From: Alopecurus myosuroides
Taxonomy: Eukaryota; Streptophyta; Magnoliopsida; Poales; Poaceae
Assembly: GCA_028641055.1 (NCBI GenBank)
Contig: CM054061.1
Span: forward strand, 58,078,825 to 58,142,824
DNA length: 64,000 nucleotides
Reading direction: 5' to 3'
A program made the position numbers and the translations under genes. Shown here piece by piece: positions 9,401-19,500 of this stretch. The notes under the pieces were generated by a model, which was given only the letters and a program-made list of their open reading frames with translations, did not search any database and was not told the origin of the DNA. Numbering within the stretch: the stretch's first letter is position 1; each line of letters starts with the position of its first letter.

Positions 9401-9747
9401 TCATCAACAATGTCCTCAAGTTCAGGCTCGTCTTCCCCCATTTCAGTATCACCGTGTTCATCGAACATAGGATAATTATCATTATCCTCTTGTTCTTCAT
9501 TGTCTTCCATTATAACCCCTCTTTCTCCGTGCTTGGTCCAACAAAAATAACTGGGCATGAAGCCTTCTTGCAACAGGTGGGTGTGTATGGTTCTTTAGCT
9601 AGGGAAATTCCTCTTATTCTGGCATTTTTTACATGGACAAAAAATAAATCCATTCTGCCTGTTTTTCTCAGCCACATTGAGAAAACTATGCATGCCATTA
9701 AGGAATTCGGGACGACGTCGATCACTGTACATCCATTGCCGGTTCAT
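6430..9747 (-). CDS. CACTA TNP2-type transposase, one N-terminal stop
   Basis: The long frame below 9573 encodes about 1047 residues. An upstream in-frame ATG at 9747 adds 50 codons with a CPCKKC zinc-type motif (Transpos_assoc-like), separated by an in-frame TAA at 9595-9597. Then come an acidic linker, CSVCGAFRYK, the TNP2/transposase_21 core (LPPWLCMKRKFIMM, then LIPGPSQPGNNIDVYL), a DUF4218-like segment (HLVQEISVLGPVFLHNMFPF) and a DUF4216-like C-terminal segment (GYIEQIWELDYGPSFKVPLF). It is expected to bind subterminal repeats and move CACTA elements by cut and paste. The order of segments and the length are normal for the family. A start after the stop would lose the N-terminal zinc motif, so activity is uncertain. 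Confidence 0.9.
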
Positions 9748-9913
9748 CTGCATTATATAAATTTATCAACAACCATTATGCTAAATCATCATGACTAAAT
9801 TAATTAATTAATACAAAAAGTTCATCACACATTAATACCAAACTAGCGTATAGTGACCATACATATATACTTCTCAGAAAAATACACACTGAAACCATCC
9901 ATAAAAACTCTCT

Positions 9914-10385
9914 CTAATTAATGCATTTAAAAACAACAACAAATGCGATCAAAATCGCAACAAAGGTAACAATTGACCCGACGACATAATGATACCAAGC
10001 CTCTTTACTAATTGCATATTTCCTAATCTTTCTAATCTTCAGGCGCATTGCGTCCATCTCGCTCTTGTGACTATCGACGACACCGGCAAGAACCTTTTCC
10101 AAGGTCATCTTCTCTCTTTCAGTTTTTTCCAACCTTTCTTCAGTTTTTTCAATCTTTCTTTCAAGCCAATATTTTCTTGTTCAACTAAGTATAACTTCTC
10201 AACAATAGGGTCGATTGGCATTTCCGGTTCCACTACCTCCTATATAAAAATATCTATGTCAAGTTGGTCGGCGTAAGTAATTGTCGTATAATCAGGAAAT
10301 GAAAATATGTAGTGAAAAAAGATAATATACCACATCCGAATCATAGACTGGACAAGGGCCAACGGGGACGGATATCAAAACCATG
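9914..10385 (-). CDS. CACTA-associated coiled-coil protein with C-terminal membrane segment
   Basis: A probable first exon starts at about 10384 (MVLISVPVGPCPVYDSD) and ends at a GTATAT donor near 10331. The next exon begins near 10240 and carries a Lys/Glu-rich coiled coil, then KSEMDAMRLKIRKIRKYAI.KEAWYHY and a single hydrophobic helix (VGSIVTFVAILIAFVVVF), ending at 9914. The coiled-coil part seems to change frame near 10160, so a frameshift is likely. ORFs with the same RKIRKYAI...YHY..GSIVT ending accompany TNP2 in cereal CACTA elements; their role is unknown. It lies directly upstream of TNP2 on the same strand. Confidence 0.6.
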
Positions 10386-10869
10386 GCTCTAGAAAATTAT
10401 ATACAAGTAAATACGTAAATCATACAAATCAAAATTTGTTTTGGTAAATAAAAACAATAGGCTCACCAAGGTTGTGTCGGTGATGGGGCGATCGACGGTA
10501 GTGAGGAAGGGGACAAGGCGCGCGACACTAAAAAAAGCACAAATCATAATTAATTTTGAGCTCAAATTGCATCAATTTGTATACATAACAAAATGAATAA
10601 CAAATTCTAGCTTAGCTAGGCATTTCATCAAACACCTAGCTAGCACAACAAAAATGAAATGAGCAAGAAAACGAGCAAAACTTGCAATGCCGGAAGAGGG
10701 AACGTTGATGCTAACCGTAGAACCGATGGGTACCAACAATCTTGACAAATGGTGGAGAAAATGGGGATGGATTAGACCTCACAAGAGGGAGGAGAGAGCA
10801 AAAATGGAGTTGAGCTAGAGCTGGAAAAAATGGAGCTGAGCTCGGGGTGGTATATATGTAGGGTTTAGG

Positions 10870-11189
10870 GGAGGGCTTTAGGACCGGTTTGTGTTACAAA
10901 CCGGTTCTAAAGGATATGACAGCGGGACCCGCAGTAGCTGCAAAAAATGAGAAAACCTGTAACACCGGTTTGTGATACAAACCGGTTCTAAAGGGTCAGC
11001 CCCTGGGCCCCCCTCCCTGCAGCAAATGACCCGCAAGGCCTTTAGGACCGGTTTGTGTTACAAACCGGTCCTAAAGGCCTTGCTGCCATTTGCTGCATGG
11101 GTGGGGCCCAGGGGACAGACTCTTTTGAACCGGTTTGTATCACATCCGGTTCCATTGTGCTTGGCTCAATGCCCTGTTTTCTACTAGTG
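10870..11189 (-). mobile_element. CACTA right terminus with AACCGG subterminal hairpins
   Basis: Hairpins of the form TTTAGGACCGGTTTGTG and CACAAACCGGTCCTAAA recur at about 10878, 10962, 11040 and, degenerate, 11125. The end reads GCCCTGTTTTCTACTAGTG, the reverse of the common grass CACTA terminus CACTAGTAGAAAA. The next three bases, TAT, would be the target duplication. With the transposase on the minus strand, this is the 5' end of the element. The opposite terminus is not in the window. Confidence 0.85.
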
Positions 11190-11190
11190 T

Positions 11191-11445
11191 ATGGCCGCCT
11201 TCGAGAGCTCGGTGACCCGCGAGGACGTCGTCCCCGACGAGGTCCACGCCACGGTGACCGACGTGGTGGCGGCACGCTCCGAGGAGGAGGTCGAACAAGA
11301 CGCCAAGCGTCGCCGCCGTGAGGTCGACATCGACCGGTTGATGCTCGAGCAGTACCGACTCCACCGCGAGCAGGAGGCTGCAAAGGCGCGCAAGCGCGGC
11401 AAATCCGTTGTCATCTACGTCGACGACGACTCCGATGAGGAGTGA
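11191..11445 (+). CDS. Hypothetical 84-residue ORF fragment at the CACTA border
   Basis: The frame opens with the ATG formed exactly at the transposon border and encodes a basic middle (DAKRRRREVDIDRLM) and an acidic tail (YVDDDSDEE). Base composition is GC-rich like a grass exon, and codon use looks genic. Because the ATG overlaps the expected TAT duplication, the frame is probably the 3' part of a larger coding sequence interrupted by the insertion. I do not recognise a domain. Confidence 0.5.
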   Translation: MAAFESSVTREDVVPDEVHATVTDVVAARSEEEVEQDAKRRRREVDIDRLMLEQYRLHREQEAAKARKRGKSVVIYVDDDSDEE

Positions 11446-12246
11446 ACGCACTCCGACGAAGGCGCGGCCGCACCACGTGAGCTCCGGTGAGCTAAGTTTG
11501 GTCTGTTTATGGTTCGGGTTGTATAGTTTAGCTCCAGTGAGCTAATTAAGCTCATTTTGGCTAATGTTGGCTCGGTCTGATCACTATGTAAATGAAGAAC
11601 GCGATGAATAAACTCGCGCGAAGTTTAAATTTTAAATTTGCAGTTCCGAATGCCGTGTCTGTTCTGCGCGAGAGTGTTAGCGGCCTGCACCCAGGTTTTC
11701 ACTGAACTGCATTCGCGGTTTGCAGGTTCACAATTTGCGGCTGATAGAGATGCTGTTATTGTTGGTTCCATGCATGAATCCATTATCCATCCATCCATCC
11801 ATTGAGCCGTGATCGAGAACGAGCTCTCTTTTTTATTTTATTTTTGGTTCATAGATACGCGAGGAAATGGAAAGGTGCGAGCGCTCGGGAAAGGAATCGC
11901 TCGCTTGCTGCGTTCCACTTTGCGGCCCGACAAACAAAATCCGTACGTCCCCTCCCCCGTCGGAACTTGGAAATAGTACTAGTTCCGTGTCCCTAATTTC
12001 AAAAAAAAAAAAAAATCCGTGTCCCTGTCTGATTCGTGGGTCCTTTTGGTGTCCGACTCCGAGTCGTGTTAGCTTGCCAAGTACGAGCGCGCATGTCTAC
12101 AAATCTGACAATCTGCTGCTAATAAAGGACAAGCCCCTGCAGGGAAAGGTAGCGGGGCTGCCAAAACAACTGCTACGTTCCGGCGAGTCGCGGAAAAAAA
12201 TCAACCCACGCGATCTACGCACGTTTAACCCGGCCCTTGCCACGCC
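11446..12246. other. Intergenic DNA upstream of the MATH-BTB gene
   Basis: No convincing gene. It contains a short CATC microsatellite at about 11780-11802 and a run of 14 A at 12001-12014. The last 200 bp probably hold the promoter and leader of the MATH-BTB gene, but I see no clear TATA box. Confidence 0.5.
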
Positions 12247-13566
12247 ATGGGCAACAAGCGTCCTTTCCACACCATGGCTTCTTCAATTGACAACCCCACA
12301 TCCGAGACCTCGTCGCGGTGCCTCACAGAGAGCTTCACCACCGCCCACAACTTCGAGGTGATTACGTACTCACAGCTCGAGGATATGGGCATCAGAAAGT
12401 TCGTTAGCTCCAGCACATTCGGCGTCGGCGGCTACCGCTGGAACATCAGGATGTACCCTAACGGGTGGAAGCAAGAGAACAAGGCAGGCTACATGTCGGT
12501 CTCCTTGAATTTTCATAGTGGCGCAGCAGGTGCCAAGGCCAGGTACACATTCAGCCTCCTGGACAAGGGTGGCAAAGTTTTCCATCTAAGCGGCGACACA
12601 ACACAGACCTTTCACGTGGTAGGCGAGGAGAAGGGCTGGTCCAAGTTCGTCGACAAGCCCAAGCTGCAAGAACTGCTATCCCGCAACGACGACTGCTTCG
12701 TAATCGGGTGTGTTTTGACCGTCGTAGAAGGTCCCTACACACAAGATCTAAGCGAAGACATGGCCCCAATCCCGGAGCCGAACATGCAGACACACTTGGC
12801 AAGCATGCTGAAGGATGGAAAAGGCATGGACGTCACATTCAGTGTCCGCGGCCAGCTCTTCAATGCACACAGATGCGTCCTGGCTGCACGATCCTCGGTC
12901 TTCAGGGCCGAGCTCTTCGGTCAAATGAAGGAGACCACGATGAAATGCATCAGGATCGATGACATGGAACCTGCCATCTTCAAGGCGCTTCTTCGCTTCA
13001 TATACACGGATTCGCTGCCAAACTGTTACCACGTTCATCAGTATGCGGCATTGCAGCACTTGTTGGTTGCCGCGGATCGGTATGGGCTCCAAAGGCTCAA
13101 GGCTATCTGTGAATGGAAGTTGTGCCAGAAAATTGACGTGGAGACAGTTGCAACCACCCTGGCTCTAGCGGAGCAACACCCCTCCGCGCAACTCAAAACT
13201 GCCTGTCTTCGTTACTTGTCTTCCAGGGATGTGCTTCGAATTGTCAAGGATGGAGAAGGGCTGGTCCAAGTTCATCGACAAGCCCAAGCTGCAAGAACTG
13301 CTATCCCGCAACGACGACTGCTTCGTAATCAGGTGTGTTTTGACCGTGTAGAAGGTCCCTACACACAAGATCTAGCGGAGCAACACCACTCCGCGCAACT
13401 CAAAACTGCCTGTCTTCGATACTTATCTTCCAGGGATGTGCTTCGAATTGTCAAGGAGACCGATGGATTCAAGCATCTCGCAGAAAGCTGTCCAAATTTG
13501 ACTGATATTTTAGACAAGCTGGCAGAGTATCAGCAGTCTGTAAGAGTAAAAAATTTGAGTATATAG
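12247..13566 (+). CDS. MATH-BTB domain protein (CUL3 adaptor type) with internal duplication
   Basis: The frame encodes 439 residues in one exon, typical of the expanded grass MATH-BTB family. Start may be 12247 or the in-frame ATG at 12274 (MASSIDNPTSETSSR), which matches the usual family N-terminus. MATH spans about residues 25-165 (FEVITYSQLEDMGIRKFVSS); BTB spans about 185-300 (GKGMDVTFSVRGQLFNAHRC, VLAARSSVFRAELFG); a BACK-like tail follows. Such proteins bring substrates to Cullin-3 ubiquitin ligases. The C-terminus is unusual: the BACK segment LAEQH.SAQLKTACLRYL occurs twice, and between the copies lies a frame-shifted copy of the MATH end. The stop TAG at 13564 lies inside the first unit of the downstream satellite. 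Confidence 0.88.
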   Translation: MGNKRPFHTMASSIDNPTSETSSRCLTESFTTAHNFEVITYSQLEDMGIRKFVSSSTFGVGGYRWNIRMYPNGWKQENKAGYMSVSLNFHSGAAGAKARYTFSLLDKGGKVFHLSGDTTQTFHVVGEEKGWSKFVDKPKLQELLSRNDDCFVIGCVLTVVEGPYTQDLSEDMAPIPEPNMQTHLASMLKDGKGMDVTFSVRGQLFNAHRCVLAARSSVFRAELFGQMKETTMKCIRIDDMEPAIFKALLRFIYTDSLPNCYHVHQYAALQHLLVAADRYGLQRLKAICEWKLCQKIDVETVATTLALAEQHPSAQLKTACLRYLSSRDVLRIVKDGEGLVQVHRQAQAARTAIPQRRLLRNQVCFDRVEGPYTQDLAEQHHSAQLKTACLRYLSSRDVLRIVKETDGFKHLAESCPNLTDILDKLAEYQQSVRVKNLSI

Positions 13567-16500
13567 ATTTTGGTGTGGTGTTACAGTCATATTCTGTCCA
13601 GTTTTCATCTTCTCTCTGTTTTGTCCATTGCAAGACTGAACTTATCTCCGTGAATGTGTGCTTTGTACCATGACTTATCGGGACTGAAAAATCAAAGCAA
13701 AACACGTGGTTCTTTCTTTTTATTGTTCTGTCACTCTCTTAATTTTGGTAGTGAATTTTCTTGTAAAACCCATGGGGATAAGGTTTACATATTCTGTTAT
13801 TCAAAAGAGTTTTTTTTTCTCGAATTGAGGGGCTAAGGCCCCCGATTATTCAGAAGAGTTTGTGGAGATGCAGACGTTTAGACTCCGATATAATTGTTGA
13901 TGTTTGTCAATGTGTCAATCTGTTTCGTTGGTATCAATTGACATCATTGTTCTCAATGATCATGTAGCCATAGACCATAATGAGTAGGTGCTCCTACTGC
14001 GGTCTGTCAGAGTATCAGCGGTCTGTCAGAGTAAAAATTTGAGTATATAGATTTTGGTGTGGAGTTCCAGTCATATTCTGTCCAGTTTTCATCTTCTCTC
14101 TGTTATGTCCATTGCAAGACTGAACTTATCTCCGTGAATGTGTGCTTTGTACCATGACTTATCGGGACTGAAAAATCAAAGCAAAACACGTGGTTCTTTC
14201 TTTTTATTGTTCTGTCACTCTCTTAATTTTGGTAGTGAATTTTCTTGTAAAACCCATGGGGATAAGGTTTACATATTCTGTTATTCAAAAGAGTTTTTTT
14301 TTTGAATTGAGGGGCTAAGGCCCCCGATTATTCAGAAGAGTTTGTGGAGATGCAGACGTTTAAAATCCGATACAATTGTTGATGTTTGTCAATGTGTCAA
14401 TCTGTTTCGTTGGTAACAATTGACATCATTGTTCTCAATGATCATGTAGCCATAGACCATAATGAGTAGGTGCTCCTACTACGGTCTGTCAGAGTATCAG
14501 CGGTCTGTCAGAGTAAAAATTTGAGTATATAGATTTTGGTGTGGAGTTCCAGTCATATTCTGTCCAGTTTTCATCTTCTCTCTGTTGTGTCCATTGCAAG
14601 ACTGAACTTATCTCCGTTAATGTGTGCTTTGTACCATGACTTATCGGGACTGAAAAATCAAAGCAAAACACGTGGTTCTTTCTTTTTATTGTTCTGTCAC
14701 TCTCTTAATTTTGGTAGTGAATTTTCTTGTAAAACCCATGGGGATAAGGTTTACATATTCTGTTATTCAAAAGAGTTTTTTTTTCTCAATTGAGAGGCTA
14801 AGGCCCCCGATTATTCAGAAGAGTTTATGGAGATGCAGACGTTTAGACTCCGATACAATTGTTGATGTTTGTCAATGTGTCAATCTGTTTTGTTGGTAAC
14901 AATTGACATCATTGTTCTCAATGATCATGTAGCCATAGACCATAATGAGTAGGTGCTCCTACTGTGGTCTGTCAGAGTATCAGCGGTCTGTCAGAGTAAA
15001 AATTTGAGTATATAGATTTTAGTGTGAAGTTCCAGTCATATTCTGTCCAGTTTTCATCTTCTCTCTGTTGTGTCCATTGCAAGACTGAACTTATCTCCGT
15101 GAATGTGTGCTTTGTACCATGACTTATCGGGACTGAAAAATCAAAGCAAAACACGTAGTTCTTTCTTTTTATTCTTCTGTCACTCTCTTAATTTTGGTAG
15201 TGAATTTTCTTGTAAAACCCATGGGGATAAGGTTTACATATTCTGTTATTCAAAAGATTTTATTTTCTAAATTGAGGGGCTAAGGCCCCCGATTATTCAG
15301 AAGAGGTTGTGGAGATGCAGACGTTTAGACTCCGATACAATTGTTGATGTTTGTCAATGTGTCAATCTGTTTCGTTGGTAACAATTGACATCATTGTTCT
15401 CAATGATCATGTAGCCATAGACCATAATGAGTAGGTGCTCCTACTGCGGTCTTTCAGAGTAAAAATTTGAGTATATAGATTTTGGTGTGGAGTTCCCGTC
15501 ATATTCTGTCCAGTTTGCATCTTCTCTCTGTTGTGTCCATTGCAAGACTGAACTTATCTCCGTGAATGTGTGCTTTGTACCATGACTTATCGGGACTGAA
15601 AAATCAAAGCAAAACACATGGTTCTTTCTTTTTATTGTTCTGTCACTCTCTTAATTTTGGTAGTGAATTTTCTTGTAAAACCCATGGGGATAAGGTTTAC
15701 ATATTCTGTTAACCAAAAGATTTTTTTTCTGAATTGAGGGGCTAAGGCCCCCGATTATTCAGAAGATTTTGTGGACATGCAGACGTTTAGACTCCGATAT
15801 AATTGTTGATGTTTGTCAATGTGTCAATCTGTTTTGTTGGTAACAATTGACATCATTGTTCTGAATGATCATGTAGCCATAGACCATAATGAGTAGGTGC
15901 TCCTACTGCGGTCTGTCGGAGTATCAGCGGTCTGTTAGAGTAAAAATTTGAGTATATAGATTTTGGTGTGGAGTTCCAGTCATATTCTGTCCAGTTTTCA
16001 TCTTCTCTCTGTTGTGTTCATTGCAAGACTGAACTTATCTCCGTGAATGTGTGCTTTGTACCATGACTTATCGGGACTGAAAAATCAATGCAAAACACGT
16101 GGTTCTTTCTTTTTATTATTCTGTCACTCTCTTAATTTTTGTAGTGAATTTTCTTGTAAAACCCATGAGGATAAGGTTTAGATATTCTGTTATTGAAAAG
16201 AGTTTTTTTTCTGAATTGAGGGGCTAAGGCCCCCGATTATTCAGAAGAGTTTGTGGAGATGCAGACGTTTAGACTCCGATACAATTGTTGATGTTTGTCA
16301 ATGTGTCAATCTGTTTCGTTGGTAACAATTGACATCATTGTTCTCAATGATCATGTAGCCATAGACCATAATGAGTAGGTGCTCCTACTGCGGTCTGTCA
16401 GAGTATCAGCGGTCAGTCAGAGTAAAAATTTGAGTATATAGATTTTGGTGTGGAGTTCCAGTCATATTCTGTCCAGTTTTCATCTTCTCTCTGTTGTATC

Positions 16501-19500
16501 CATTGCAAGACTGAACTTATCTCCGTGAATGTGTGCTTTGTACCATGACTTATTGGGATTGAAAAATCAAAGCAAAACACGTGGTTCTTTATTTTTATTG
16601 TTCTGTCACTCTCTAAATTTTGGTAGTGAATTTTCTTGTAAAACCCATGGGGATAAGGTTTACAAATTCTGTTATTCAAAAGAGTTTTTTTTCGAATTGA
16701 GGGGCTAAGGCCCCCGATTATTGAGAAGAGTTTGTGGAGATGCAGACGTTTAGACTCCGATACAATTGTTGATGTTTGTCAATGTGTCAATCTGTTTCGT
16801 TGGTAACAATTGACATCATTGTTCTCAATGATCATGTAGCCATAGACCATAATGAGTAGGTGCTCCTACTGCGGTCTGTCAGAGTAAAAAATTTGAGTAT
16901 ATAGATTTTGGTGTGGAGTTCCCGTCATATTCTGTCCAGTTTGCATCTTCTCTCTGTTGTGTCCATTGCAAGACTGAACTTATCTCCGTGAATGTGTGCT
17001 TTGTACCATGACTTATCGGGACTGAAAAATCAAAGCAAAACACGTGGTTCTTTCTTTTTATTGTTCTGTCGCTCTCTTAATTTTGGTAGTGAATTTTCTT
17101 GTAAAACTCATGGGGATAAGGTTTACATATTCTGTTAATCAAAAGAATTTTTTTCTGAATTGAGGGGCTAAGGCCCCCGATTATTCAGAAGATTTTGTGG
17201 AGATGCAGACGTTTAGACTCCGATACAATTGTTGATGTTTGTCAATGTGTCAATCTGTTTTGTTGGTAACAATTGACATCATTGTTCTGAATGATCATGT
17301 AGCCATAGACCATAATGAGTAGGTGCTCCTACTGCGGTCTGTCGGAGTATCAGCGGTCTGTCAGAGTAAAAATTTGAGTATATAGATTTTGGTGTGGAGT
17401 TCCAGTCATATTCTGTCCAGTTTTCATCTTCTCTCTGTTGTGTTCATTGCAAGACTGAACTTATCTCCGTGAATGTGTGCTTTGTACCATGACTTATCGG
17501 GACTGAAAAATCAAAGCAAAACACGTGGTTCTTTCTTTTTATTATTCTGTCACTCTCTTAATTTTGGTAGTGAATTTTCTTGTAAAACCCATGGGGATAA
17601 GGTTTACATATTCTGTTATTGAAAAGAGTTTTTTTTTCCTGAATTGAGGGGCTAAGGCCCCCGATTATTCAGAAGAGTTTGTGGAGATGCAGACGTTTAG
17701 ACTCCGATACAATTGTTGATGTTTGTCAATGTGTCAATCTGTTTCGTTGGTAACAATTGACATCATTGTTCTCAATGATCATGTAGCCATAGACCATAAT
17801 GAGTAGGTGCTCCTACTACGGCCTGTCAGAGTATCAGCGGTCTGTCAGAGTAAAAATTTGAGTATATAGATTTTGGTGTGGAGTTCCAGTCATATTCTGT
17901 CCAGTTTTCATCTTCTCTCTGTTATGTCCATTGCAAGACTGAAGTTATCTCCGTGAATGTGTGCTTTGTACCATGACTTATTGGGACTGAAAAATCAAAG
18001 CAAAACACGTGGTTCTTTTTTTTATTGTTCTGTCACTCTCTAAATTTTGGTAGTGAATTTTCTTGTAAAACCCATGGGGATAAGGTTTACAAATTCTGTT
18101 ATTCAAAAGAGTTTTTTTTTCGAATTGAGGGGCTAAGGCCCCCGATTATTCAGAAGAGTTTGTGGAGATGCAGACGTTTAGACTCCGATACAATTGTTGA
18201 TGTTTGTCAATGTGTCAATCTGTTTCGTTGGTAACAATTGACATCATTGTTCTCAATGATCATGTAGCCATAGACCATAATGAGTAGGTGCTCCTACCGC
18301 GGTCTGTCAGAGTATCAGCGGTCTGTCAGAGTAAAAATTTGAGTATATAGATTTTGTGTGGAGTTCCAGTCATATTCTGTCCAGTTTTCATCTTCTCTCT
18401 GTTGTGTCCATTGCAAGACTGAACTTATCTCCGTGAATGTGTGCTTTGTTCCATGACTTATCGGGACTGAAAAATCAAAGCAAAACACGTGGTTCTTTCT
18501 TTTTATTGTTCTGTCACTCTCTTAATTTTGGTAGTGAATTTTCTTGTAAAACCCATGGGGATAAGGTTTACATATTCTGTTATTCAAAAGAGTTTTTTCT
18601 TCTGAATTGAGGGGCTAAGGCCCCCGTTTATTCAAAATAGTTTGTGGAGATGCAGACGTTTAGACTCCGATATAATTGTTGATGTTTGTCAATGTGTCAA
18701 TCTGTTTCGTTGGTAACAATTAACATCATTTTTCTCAATGATCATGTAGACATAGACCATAATGAGTAGGTGCTCCTACTGCGGTATGGCAGAGTATCAA
18801 CGGTCTGTCAGAGTAAAAATTTGAGTATATAGATTTTGGTGTGGAGTTCCATTCATATTCTGTCCAGTTTTCATCTTCTCTTTGTTGTGTCCATTGCAAG
18901 ACTGAACTTATCTCCGTGAATGTGTGCTTTGTACCATGACTTATCGGGACAGAAAAATCAAAGCAAAACACGTGGTTCTTTCTTTTTATTGTTCTGTCAC
19001 TCTCTTAATTTTGGTAGTGAATTTTCTTGTAAAACCCATGGGGATAAGGTTTACATATTCTGTTATTCAAAAGATTTTTTTTTCGAATTGAGGGGCTAAG
19101 GCCCCCGATTATTCACAAGAGTTTGTGGAGATGCAGACGTTTAGACTCCGATACAATTGTTGATGTTTGTCAATGTGTCAATCTGTTTCGTTGGTAACAA
19201 TTGACATCATTGTTCTCAATGATCATGTAGCCATAGACCATAATGAGTAGGTGCTCCTACTGCGGTATGTCAGAGTATCAGCGGTCTGTCGGAGTAAAAA
19301 TTTGAGTATATAGATTTTGGTGTGGAGTTCAGTTCATATTCTGTCCAGTTTTCATCTTCTCTCTGTTGTGTCCATTGCAAGACTGAACTTATCTCCGTGA
19401 ATGTGTGCTTTGTACCATGACTTATCGGGACTGAAAAATCAAAGCAAAACACGTTGTTCTTTCTTTTTATTGTTCTGTCACTCTCTTAATTTTGGTAGTG

